This document shows positions 47,001 through 64,000 of a DNA stretch of 64,000 nucleotides, one piece after another. Position numbers and translations under genes: made by a program. The stretch's first letter is position 1; each line of letters starts with the position of its first letter. Origin of the DNA: Pseudorasbora parva (taxonomy: Eukaryota > Chordata > Actinopteri > Cypriniformes > Gobionidae); assembly GCF_024679245.1 (NCBI RefSeq), contig NC_090183.1:19384707-19448706 (forward strand). Direction: 5' to 3'. The notes below the pieces were generated by a model, which saw only the letters and a list, made by a program, of their open reading frames with translations, did no database searches and was not told the DNA's origin.

Positions 47001-50000
47001 GTTGTTGTAAGACTCAATCTCCTTATGAAGAATGTTATGAGCTGCAATCTGCTTCTTCAGGTCAGCCAGAGTGGGGCCATACTCCTCCTTGCTTGCATCT
47101 TTCTGTAATATTCCGTATTCAGAAATACTAATCAACATATTTTGGCTTTACTGTGTGGCTGGCAAAGATATAAATATCAATATAAAATTTATATTTTCAT
47201 TAAGATGTATATTTGCTTTAATGTCTGTACTATCTGTATTTATTTTCTTCAGCTATGAATCTCAAACCAACCACATAGCTACAGGTGCATCTCAATAAAT
47301 TAGAATGTTGTTGAAAAGTTCATTAAAAGGTGAAACTAATATATTATATAGACTCATTACATGCAAAGTGAAACATTTCAAGCATTTACTTGTTATAATT
47401 TTTATGATTATGGCTTACAGCTTATGAAAACCCCAAATTCAAAATATCAGAAAATTTAAATATTGTGAAAAGGTTCAGTATTGTAGGCTCAAAGTGTCAC
47501 ACTCCAATCGTGTAATTAATCCAAAACATATGCAAAGGGTTCCTGAGCCTTTAAATGGTCTCTCAGTCTGGTTCAGTAGAATTTACAATCATGGGGAAGA
47601 CTGCTGACCTGACAGTTGTGAAGAAAACCATCATTGACACCCTCCACAAGGAAAGAAAGCTTCAAAGGGGAATTGCAAAAGAAGTTGGATGTTTTCAAAG
47701 TGCTGTATCAAACCATATTAATATAAAATTACGTGGAAGGGAAAAGTGTGGAAGAAAGCAGAAGGGATGACCGCAGGGACCACAGGGAGAGGATTGTTAG
47801 GAAAAGGCCATTCAAATGTGTGGGGGAGCTTCACAAGGAGTGGGCTGAGGCTGAAGTTACTGCATCAAGAGCCACCACACAGATGAATCCTGGACATGGG
47901 CTTCAAATGTGGTAAGAAGCATCTTTCCTGGTCTAAAGAAATGAAGAACTGGTCTGTTGCTCAGTGGTCCATTCCTCTCTTCTGATGAGAGCAAATTTTG
48001 CTTCTCATTTGGAAACCAAGGTCCTAGAGTCTGGAGAAAGAATAGAGTGGCACATAGTCCAAGATGCTTGAAGTGCAGTATGAAGTTTCCACTGTTGGTT
48101 TGGGGAGTCATGTCATGGGCTGGTGTTGGTCCACTGTGCTTTTTAAGTCCAGAGTCAACACACCTGTTCACACATGACGCTTAGAGCCCTTCATGCTTCC
48201 TTCAGCAGACAAGCTTTATGGATATGCTGACTTAAATTTCCAGCAGGATTTGGCACCTGCCGAAACTGCCAAAAAGTACCAAAACCTGGTTCAATGATCA
48301 TGGGACTGATTGGTCAGCAAACTCACCTGAACTGTATTGCCAAGAGAACGATTAGAGGCATTAGACCAAATCATGCAGAAGAGCTGAAGGCCATTATTAA
48401 AGCATCCTTGTCTTGCATAACACCTCAGCAGTGCCACAGGCTGATAGCATCCATGCCACACCGCATTGAGGCAGTAATTCACACAAAAGGGGCCCAAATC
48501 AAGTACTGAGTACATATGCATGATTACACTTTTCAGAGGGCCGAATTTCTGTATATAAATTCCTTTTTTATTGATTTTATGCAATGTTCAAATTTGGGGT
48601 TTTAATAAACTGTAAGCCATAGTCAGAATTAAAACAAATAAATGCTTGAAATATCTCACTTTGCACACAAGTCTATATAATATGTTAGTTTCACATTTTA
48701 AGTTGAATTACTGAAATCAATAAAAACGGCATTCTAATCTGAGATGCACCTGTATATTTATCAGCTACAAATTAATGTTGTTTTGAAATCTACAGCTTAA
48801 AGTGAAACTTTGGACATGAACATCATTCAAGACTGCCTGTAGCCCAATCACTCAAGCCACTTTAGGATGTGGTTTGAAGACACATTCTACCTCTTACAAT
48901 GTATCTTAATATTGTGTGTTAATATTACAAGTATGAAAGTAAATGATTAGTTTGTTCTTAGATTAGTTTCTCTCTGTCTCTCACTCTAGCTTTGTGTGCA
49001 TATTGATGTGTTAGTGTTAGACCTATGTTCTGACCTGTTTTTGATTAAGCACCAGAGCCCAGTTAATTCTTGGCTGTAGTTCCACCTCATTCAATGGCTC
49101 ATACAGCTCTCGGTAAAGGGAGCAGTCTTTCAGCCAACGCTCATGAAGGCGACTAACACTAATTAGTGGAAAAAAGTAGAAATTAATATTTAACAGTCAA
49201 CACAAATACTATTAGTGTTCGATATAACTATATAAATGAGATAGAAAATACACAGAGTAAACAGTTTTGATCTGACAGAGCAACATATTGAGTCATAAAC
49301 AGGGTGTGAAAGGATGCTTTTAGTGTCACTCACTCATTCTCTATTTCTCCTGCCTGAGGGTGTTTCATTTTCTTGGCTTTGTCCATATCCAGGAATAGAT
49401 CTTTCAGGAGCCCCTCGGCCTGGCCTAAGAGATCTGCTGTTTCCTTCTGATGTAGTAATTTCTTATTATTTTTCTCATTGTCAGCATCCTGAGCAAATAG
49501 AAGGGGGGAACAGGTTTATGTTTGCCATTTATAACTACTAACATTATACATATGCATGAATGAAATGGAAAATGTTTTCTTACAATGAGCAGAAGCTCTT
49601 CTGCATGCAGTACATCTTTCTCAACAGTGTCTGCATTCTTCTGCATACGCGCAATCAGCAAGGCCAGGTTACTCACCTGTGTTCTGTCAGTTCAAATTTA
49701 AAAGTTAGGATTCTACAGTATATTCTATATCGGATGGTCAATGTGTAAAAGAAAAATAAATGTGCTGCATTAGACAAATCAGTAAGATTTACTGCTAATG
49801 AAGCCTGTAAGTTAGCAGAATTGTTCTCAAGGGATCCAAAACGACTACATACATTACACATTACATGTTTAAATAAATTTATAACTAATTTCTAAATAAT
49901 GATCTCTTAAGCAGCATATAATGTAAGGATGTAAAACAGGGTTAGAAACTTTAAACATAGTTTAGATTCAACCATAAATAAACCAACCTGATCTAGCTAA

Positions 50001-52466
50001 TCAGGTCCTTCTGGCTTATTTAAAAAACTACAAGTATGTGTTTTGGAGCCAGGTCGGAACTAAACTCTGCACTAAACTCCTCCCTAATATAAATGTTCCT
50101 AATGAATGTTAATTATAAAGTATTACTGATAAAATTAAACTTTTTATACTAAGAATTCCGGAATGGGTTAAGAACCTGGGTTTTCTATGTCCCTGCATTA
50201 GTACTCTAGAATTTAGTGTCCCTGAGAAGTATGCGCTACTTTTTACGTTATAATTTTGAGAAGGAAAAAAAAAAAAAAACATGTTCCTATTAATGGGACC
50301 ATCTGGGATTTCAGTCAAAATCCTCATTGTTCATCCCAGTTTAGTTAATCATAAAGAAGGCCTATTAGTTTGTGATTATTTGTTTTATCCAGATATTTAA
50401 GCTGCTTTGTTACATTATGAAACAACTTTTTATGTTTTTGCTGCCTATGACACTCATCTGAATATAAAACACATGTGACATAATTGCCTCACCCTGTGCT
50501 GTTAAATACTGTTCTGAGAAACTGAAAATATTAGCATTTTATCTCTTCCCCATCATGTTATGCTAGTCCGAAGAGTTCCATCATTGTTCTTATCTTAAAA
50601 CACACCTGCCGATACAGCCAGTTTTTTGAACAAGCTTTTAAGACAGAGACCATGTACCTGAAGGACAAAATATTTGTGACTAATAGGGTTTTTCTTTTAA
50701 TTGTCCACACTTCAATTGATTCTGTTGATGCTTTTAAACACAAGACAACAACGCCCTCAGTGACTTTAGGAAAGGAAACTCATAACATCATTAACGAATA
50801 ACTGACAATGTTGGATGCTCTTAGCTGAGTCCTGAAGAATTTGTTCCATCGCAGCTTACACCTAATTCCATAAATTCTAAAACATATGCTACTCTAGATA
50901 CGTTTTACTTTACAAATTCCTTCTTTGGTATTTTGTCATTTACATCAGTCTCTCCCAACCCTGTTCCTAGAGGAACTCTGGACTAGACATTTTTAACTCG
51001 TCCTAGCTCATTAATGGAGATTCCAAGACCCGAAATGGATGGGTCAGATATGGGGACACCATACTGTGTTCTTACGTACAAAATTTGTACGGTCTCCAGA
51101 ACCAGGGTTGGGAAACACTGATTTGTATAATAAATTGCAAGTTTCTTATGTCTAGTTTTTGTTCTAAACTCAAAAGAAAAGCTTGATTTCTTGTTGCCTT
51201 TTAAAAAATTACAGGTATATTGTGTTTGTGTTTTAACAGTTGTGTTTGCATTACCATAATGAAACAATGGACCAACACCCAACAACCTAGTGGAGGAACA
51301 AGCACGTCAGCCCTAACAGGAACTTAGCTCTGTGAGCAGGGACACTCCTTTTTACTGTCTCTATAAAACATTTTTTCGATTAACCCCGATTATTGCATAT
51401 TTACACATTCCTAAGTAACTTCATGTAAACATCAATTTTGCTCTTCAGCTGTATCTTCACTAGACATACATTAATCAGATTTTGTTAGTGGTGAGTTCAG
51501 ATGGGACATGCTGATAAAAAAATGCTGATAAACTGTCAACAAAATTGAGGTAAGATGGCTACATATATGTACACCTCTTTTGTAGTTGAGGGCTCTTAAC
51601 CTGTGTCAATTATCTGAATCATGCTCCTCCCGAACCTCGTTTAATAAAACAAAATTTAGTGAAAAAGAAAAAAAAGATGGCTACAAAGTGGTGTAATTTT
51701 ATAATTACATTGTACATCTATGATGTCGGTTTTTAATGTTTTATATAGAAAATACAATAATATTGTATCATTTTATTATATTTCTAGCATGTTATATATA
51801 TATATATATAAACACTGATTTGATTGGTGGTTAAATAAAACATGTACAATGTTTGTATTAGAACATAATTGTTAATTAGAACTTATTGTTAACATACATT
51901 TATTGATGAACTTCACCTTTGAAAAATTCTAACATTTTTAAACACTAGTCGTTTTCAACAAACCATAATCATCCCAACTTGTGCTTACAAAGCAGAGGTT
52001 ATATTATTACCAAAATAGTCGGCATGAGGGCCCACGGAACTAGGTATCCTTTGTGCAATGTTTCCATTTCCTCCTATTAGTAAGCCTATACAAACTCATG
52101 ATTTGTGGATGATCTTGCAGATTTTCACTTCTAATTGAATTGAGGTGTACAATTTAAAATGAGAATAAAATATGGCATTCATATATTGGTTGTAGACCCC
52201 ACCAAATAACATCATAAGAGCATTTTCATTGTTAAGGAAAATATTACAGATTTCAGATCGAAAATCCTCAGGAATAAATAATTAACCACCATTACACCTT
52301 CCCTTTCTGGGCTCTGGTTACCCGAGTCTATCTAAAACAGATCTCACCTGACCTGCCTCAGAACACAAAACACAACAGAACAGAACCAAGAGTATAAAAT
52401 AACCAACAACACTCACTTGCTTGACTTAGAATCATCTTTCACCGTGTTTTCTTTCTTCTTGAACAT
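34765..52466 (-). CDS. evpl: Envoplakin (plakin-family cytolinker)
   Basis: Envoplakin links keratin filaments to desmosomal plaques and, in mammals, the cornified envelope, as a partner of periplakin. There are 22 coding exons, the number known for human EVPL: 52417-52466, 49584-49683, 49334-49488, 49035-49158, 46971-47102, 46383-46424, 46075-46236, 44464-44571, 43116-43211, 42901-43011, 42599-42745, 42297-42451, 42090-42187, 40535-40707, 39942-40120, 39733-39871, 39267-39460, 38932-39082, 38733-38816, 38435-38542, 38265-38357, 34765-38091. All phases agree, giving about 1975 residues against 2033 in human. Residues 1-870 form the plakin domain of spectrin-type repeats with an SH3 insert near 395-460; 870-1650 are coiled-coil rod; the tail has a linker and one plakin repeat domain. 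The start (MFKKK) matches the human MFKG start; exon 2 begins at 49683, giving the TQ...LALLI junction. The plakin repeat domain and flanking genes distinguish it from periplakin. Confidence 0.95.
41120..41616. mobile_element. hAT-like repeat with nested insert
   Basis: Left CACTGCAAAAAATGCCCTTC and right (inverse) CACTGTAAAAAAAGCTCTTC are inverted ends continuing for about 60 bp with indels. The centre (about 41180-41500) looks like an unrelated insert. It lies in an evpl intron. Confidence 0.6.
42297..42745 (-). CDS. evpl: evpl exons encoding the SH3 part of the plakin domain
   Basis: Exons 42599-42745 and 42297-42451 contain SLCDW at the start of the SH3-like fold and end in WEVQSNDGT and CFMIPPPDPEAI, the typical end of the plakin SH3 domain. 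The donor after 42599 (GTAGGA) is followed within about a dozen bases by a run of 27 A on the transcribed strand, an unusual splice-site neighbourhood. Confidence 0.85.
43921..44243. mobile_element. 323-bp TTAA MITE
   Basis: TTAA flanks (43917-43920, 44244-44247) surround AGGAGCTGTATGTAAG and CTTACATACACTTCCT, an inverted pair. It lies in an evpl intron. Confidence 0.75.
44814..45110. mobile_element. Tc1-like non-autonomous fragment
   Basis: ACAGTGGCTATAAAAGTCTG followed by CACACCCC and the inverse-like GAGGTGTGCACACTTATG near 45081 suggest a pair of imperfect inverted ends. A CACTGTAAAAAA repeat end follows at 45180. No coding sequence. Confidence 0.45.
45180..45900. other. evpl: evpl intron, ACTGTAAAA-rich stretch
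   Basis: Repeated TTTTACAG / CTGTAAAA words (45182, 45223, 45318, 45746, 45794) suggest decayed hAT-like ends. No gene is visible. Confidence 0.35.
46440..46860. repeat. Common cyprinid repeat with GTTAGTTCAC start
   Basis: AAGGGTTAGTTCACACAAAA followed by ATGAAAATTCTCTCATCA is the start of a very frequent cyprinid interspersed repeat. A related element with both ends is at 56839-57304. It lies in an evpl intron. Confidence 0.5.
47282..48752 (+). mobile_element. Tc1-like transposon (1.47 kb), inactive
   Basis: TA flanks (47280-47281, 48753-48754). Inverted ends CAGGTGCATCTCAATAAATT and the inverse-like ATTCTAATCTGAGATGCACCTG extend for about 200 bp. The transposase remnant begins at 47591 (MGKTADL). 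SSDESKF (first Asp) is near 47985 and QQDLAPAE (second Asp) near 48245, but the third motif is scrambled and the frame has several shifts and stops. It lies in an evpl intron. Confidence 0.85.
49684..52416. other. evpl: evpl intron 1
   Basis: 2.7 kb, AT-rich. It contains a hAT-like piece at about 50945-51122 (CTCTCCCAACCCTGTTCCTA and the inverse AGAACCAGGGTTGGGAAACA). The rest shows no recognised feature. Confidence 0.5.
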
Positions 52467-53449
52467 CCTACTAGTTTTAGTAAGGTGAGGTTCACCTTCT
52501 CTACAGCTGGTGTATTTAAATTTGTCTCACTTCTGTTTTTTACCCCTACAAACTCCTCTGAACAGACTTTCTGCCTTTCTAGAACTGTCACAGAGTATTG
52601 AAGTAAAGCCCTTCTTTCTCCACTCCGCCCTGAGAAACAGGTGTTGGCTGACACCCAGACCACCTTCTTTTGCAGGACCGGGCAGACCAGTTTCACCTTC
52701 CCATTTTTCACCTACACACACACACACACACATATACACCTTTGTCATATATGTCACCTTTTTCTATCTTCTAGCCCAGTTGAAAGTAATTAAATCTGTG
52801 TACTTTTATATATAGTAAAGTAGAAACAACTATATATAAATATATATTACATATTAACAATAAGCCCAAAATGTGGTTGTAGCTATAGACTCTAATCATT
52901 GGATTTCTGGTGGTTTGGAATAGTTTTTTTCAAAATGACAATTTTGTTAGACATCTTGCAATTTTGAAGAATTGCTTTTATTAACAGTAACTAAGTTTGT
53001 TTAAATTATTTCAGCACTGTTTTTTTTAATGACTCTTGTTAAATGTGTAGAATCTGTAATAGTAAGATGGTGTGGAATGTTGTTGGGTCTTTCTCTGAAT
53101 AGGGCTGTGGTAGTTAGCCAACATTTCTAACATGTAATGTCACATGGTAGGGTGTGACAGATTCAGGCCTAATGTCTTTCCCTGCGCTCACTCCCTCTCT
53201 CTTTCTACCATCCTTACCCTGTTAATTGATCTAATCCTGTTTTTTTACCTCCCATTGATCAGGTACAATTTAGTTACTTTAAACATTTTATTTAATGTAT
53301 CCTACAACACCATAAATTGTGTATTAATGTCAATAGTACTTGGGGTAGGTTGTTAAACAAAAACATTGACATCATTTTTAATCACATTTACATCCCAACA
53401 ATCCTTTCTCAAACTCCAGCCTACTTTTTTTTAGCATTGTAAAATTTTT

Positions 53450-53536
53450 GCGCGAGTGTGTGTGAACTTACATATACACACACACACTATATCACACACA
53501 TATACATATATACACACACACATATATTTGTGTATG

Positions 53537-53568
<32 letters not shown>

Positions 53569-53615
53569 TATATGTGTATATATATATACACATATATGAT
53601 ATGTATGCATATATA
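53450..53615. repeat. TA/CA-rich low-complexity tract
   Basis: Alternating CACACA, TATATA and TATGTA runs directly before a MITE. Confidence 0.9.
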
Positions 53616-53619
53616 TATG

Positions 53620-53953
53620 GGACCCACTTTATATTAGGCGGCCTTAACTATTACGTACTAACATTGTAATTAATAATTTGATACAATGCACTTAGTGTAC
53701 ATACGTTTACATTGTACTTAAATTTTCAAAATGACATCTGTAACTTATTTCTGTTGTTACATTTGTAATTACACTGTTGACACTTGCCTTACACTACCCT
53801 TAAAATTACCCATACCACCACACCGGTCCCTAACTTTACCCGGATCCCACCTCAATATCAGCAAAATTGTTTTGCAATATAATACGAACACAATAAGTAC
53901 ATTTTACTTACTTTTTGATGTAAGTACAAGGCCACCTAATATAAAGTAGGACC
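53620..53953. mobile_element. 334-bp MITE
   Basis: Ends GGACCCACTTTATATTAGG and CCTAATATAAAGTAGGACC are inverted repeats (about 22 of 24 matched). A familiar fish DNA-transposon end; no coding sequence. Confidence 0.7.
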
Positions 53954-55754
53954 ACACATACACACAAACATTTTATTCTTAAAAATTCTAACATATAGAA
54001 CAGACACAAAAAATAGACTAACAATTACAACACTTTTTTGAGCAATTGTTGAGCCTATGGGGGAAAGACCCTTTCTGTCTAATCAGTCATGCTATAGAAC
54101 ATACGTGTACATTTTGTGAATATGAATTTTGTAAATGTTATCAAATTTATTAAATGTAAATGTTTGAAGTAGTTCCAGATTAAATAAAGCACACAACACT
54201 GCTTTAACTGACATGTAAACTAGCCAGTTCTTCCCCTTCTCTGGAAAACCAGAAGTAAATACATTAAATATGTATTTAAAAAATAAAAATGTAATATGTT
54301 AAACTATCGGAGGATTCTAGATTTTAAAACATATCAATCTATGTACTGACAACATCAAAATCATGAGTGATGTTCCATACAGCTTGAGAAAAAGAAAAAT
54401 TCAACAGAACAGGTAGGGAGTGGCTGGATTGAAGGATGATTCAACATTGGGATGTGGTGCTTCCACATTTATAACAACGGATACCTTATTTTGAGCTGTT
54501 AATTAGATGCCAGTCTTTTTCTCTTTTTTTTACACAAGAAACCAAACAATTGTTGATAGACACTTAATAGGTTGACAATGGGTTTATCTTGCTGATGTAA
54601 AATGTCTTGCATGTGATTCTATGCATCTTAATGGTATCAAATTGAACTAAACTTAGGACTTTCAAATTTCAATGAAATTTGTAGCTGTGATATATGCAAT
54701 TAAATGCCCAATAACCTTAACAGTTAAACCCATTACCAAATACAATAAAATCAATGCTGCGCCTCTAACCTCATTTGGTTACAGGTGCAGCATGGATTTT
54801 ATTGTAAAGTCTACACTTTAACATAGCTTGGTTTAAATTCCCTTGTGCGAGATTCCTCAGGCCTGAAATGCACTTTGCCTGGAATGATGTGCATGTGCTC
54901 AGGAATTTGAAGATGAATGAATGACAACAGAGAGTTGTCAAGAGCTGTGATAGTGATCTACTCGAGACTTCTTAATCCTATAGGTAGAAAGTTTAGTGCA
55001 GACAAACATGGACTAGTGGTGTATGATGCTTCTGGTATGTTTACAGACCTGATCTGCATGTACAGAAACACAAAAAGGCAGTCTCTCCAATATCTGACCC
55101 AGTTCAAAAGCATGGCACATGCAATGACAAGAAAAGCTTTTATTTTTTAAATCAGCAGAAAAAAAATCCCTCAATTTTTCATATCCAATCTGGGTCTGTC
55201 ATTATAGTGGTGTAATCTCTGATGAAGATTAAATTAGTTAATCACCAAAAAAAATTCACTAAACTGAGGAAACAAGGGGGGAGGGGGTGGCAAGCAAATC
55301 AAATGCAAGTTAAAAGCAAGTAATTAAATAAAATATAGCAAATCAAACGAATCACAGGTAAAGCACTAACAAACTTTATCCTTTCACTCAATGGCTTTAT
55401 GTTAAGAGTTATTACTTTTTAAACAAAATTGCAAATTGTATATTTCTAAGGTACATGCAAGATGACATTCTATTTGCAGAGATCAAAAGTCTAAAACTAT
55501 CTACACAGAAAAATATTCTAGAATATTTATTAAATATTTTAGATCATCAGCAGTGTTAAACTGTAGACTTCTTGATTGAAATAACTTCTCTTTTATATAG
55601 TGTGCTGGGCTTTTATAAAAAAAACAAAAAAAAAAAAAACAACAACAACTAACAAACGTTTTACTCTGGATTAAAGAGCATTACCGCTGACACTTGGCAG
55701 GATTTTTATTGTAAGATCAAAACTTCTTAAACTGTCTCTTAACATCACCTCCAA

Positions 55755-55760
55755 TTTATT
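55755..55760 (-). promoter_or_regulatory. srp68: srp68 poly(A) signal
   Basis: AATAAA on the minus strand, about 165 bp beyond the srp68 stop codon. It is inferred from sequence and position. Confidence 0.45.
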
Positions 55761-55925
55761 CAACATAAATTTACTACCAAACAGGCTGCACTTACACCTC
55801 TTAAATCTATAATAGCATGGTTTGGGGGAAATGGTTTGACAGAACAAGGTTCCATAAATCTTGGTCTTAACGAGAGATCTGTATTCAGATAACTACATAC
55901 AGTCAAACAAAACCTGTGACTAGGT

Positions 55926-63383
<7,458 letters not shown>

Positions 63384-63444
63384 CTGTCCAGAGTGCAAAG
63401 AAACAAGCATTTAAAAACTACTCAAAAAAATAAAATAAAACGTA

Positions 63445-63600
63445 CATACATAGAACATGTACAATATATTGCCAAAAGTTTTGGGACATCAGCCTTTACA
63501 TGCACATGAACTTTAATGACATCCCATTCTTAATCTGTAGAGTTTAATATGGAGTTGGCCCACCCTTTGCGTAATAATCCGCAGGCGCGTGCTCATGAAC
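63445..63600. mobile_element. Tc1-like repeat fragment
   Basis: TATTGCCAAAAGTTTTGGGA followed by ATATGGAGTTGGCCCACCCT is a common fish/amphibian Tc1-type non-autonomous start. The other end was not seen before the window ends. Confidence 0.5.
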
Positions 63601-64000
63601 CCGCCGGTAAAATTATGTTCGTTCAAATCCAGCTCAGACATGACAAATCTGTAGCTTACTATACTTGTTGTAGCCATTAAACAATGTTTAAATATTATAG
63701 CCTAATATTTTTTAATTTCATCTGATTAAGATAGGCTATAAGTGCAAAGATGCGAGTGGGTCAGAAATGATTTTGGTGGTTATATTTAGTTTAATATTAA
63801 ATTTTGTTTTGTAAAAAGCCTCTCTTTCGTTTTGTTCAAATTGTATCTTAATTTTAATAAAGGTTTCTTCGGCCAATTGTATGTATTTAATTAATAAGAA
63901 GCAAATAAGTAGCCTAGACTATGAGGTCGCGGAAGCGATCGCTTTCAGTGATCATGAACTGGAGCACATCTCAAATAAACTGAAACTCAGCAGGCTTGCC
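63600..64000. other. srp68 intron or upstream sequence at window end
   Basis: AT-rich sequence without a recognised exon or repeat. Confidence 0.4.

Larger units (their letters stand above)
52467..55925. other. Intergenic region between srp68 (3') and evpl (5')
   Basis: About 3.5 kb holding the evpl promoter and leader on the right of its first exon and the srp68 3' UTR at the far end. It contains a short CA run (about 52711-52731), a TA/CA-rich tract (53450-53615), and a MITE (53620-53953). From 54000 to 55900 nothing recognisable was seen beyond AT-rich sequence and short open frames without family resemblance. Confidence 0.5.

Noticed and set aside
54917..55150. 77-codon open frame between srp68 and evpl
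   Set aside because: No recognisable domain, no splice or promoter context; chance length in this composition.

Overview
The window looks like nuclear DNA from a teleost fish, most likely a cyprinid. Genes are split into many short exons with GT-AG introns, introns are AT-rich and packed with fish-type DNA transposons (Tc1/mariner, Harbinger-like, hAT-like, TTAA-target elements), and the coding exons match vertebrate orthologues. The species cannot be fixed from sequence alone. There is no bacterial, plasmid or CRISPR content.

Four host genes are present. (1) acox1 (peroxisomal acyl-CoA oxidase 1), minus strand, 55-25389: exons 1-11, with the 3' end cut off by the window edge. It has two versions of exon 3, equal in length and phase. 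(2) ten1 (CST telomere-capping complex subunit), plus strand, 25953-33770, complete in three exons, head to head with acox1 across a 563-bp shared upstream region. (3) evpl (envoplakin), minus strand, 34765-52466, complete in 22 exons, about 1975 codons, convergent with ten1. (4) srp68 (signal recognition particle 68-kDa subunit), minus strand, last four coding exons, 55926-63383; its 5' part lies beyond the window. The order ACOX1-TEN1-EVPL-SRP68 is that of human 17q25, except that CDK3, between TEN1 and EVPL in human, is not found here.

Most other DNA is intron filled by mobile elements. The acox1 introns hold a retroviral gag relic (about 1389-1908), a tRNA-derived SINE (801-963), a THAP-finger relic (3067-3330), two Tc1-like elements (3641-4557, 13647-15176), a Harbinger-like element whose Myb-like gene is split by a small MITE (6809-8024), a TTAA-target element (10709-12677), a 2.7-kb element with 5-bp target duplications (18538-21252) and two MITEs (21776-21846, 21889-22409). 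The ten1 first intron holds the most striking object: a 3.2-kb foldback element (28412-31630) with nearly identical arms of about 1.15 kb, subterminal repeats, a possible 6-bp target duplication, and a spliced-looking coding sequence in its centre. evpl introns carry a Tc1-like element (47282-48752), a TTAA MITE and hAT-like repeats. The large srp68 intron carries a second, oppositely oriented copy of the TTAA family (58114-62981), itself hit by a hAT-like element and an L1-type LINE.

The host genes do not form one pathway: lipid oxidation, telomere capping, epidermal/desmosomal scaffold and protein targeting. Their linkage is conserved synteny. Exon boundaries were placed by reading splice sites and checking that phases add up. 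Repeat family names rest on terminal repeats, target duplications and remembered family hallmarks.
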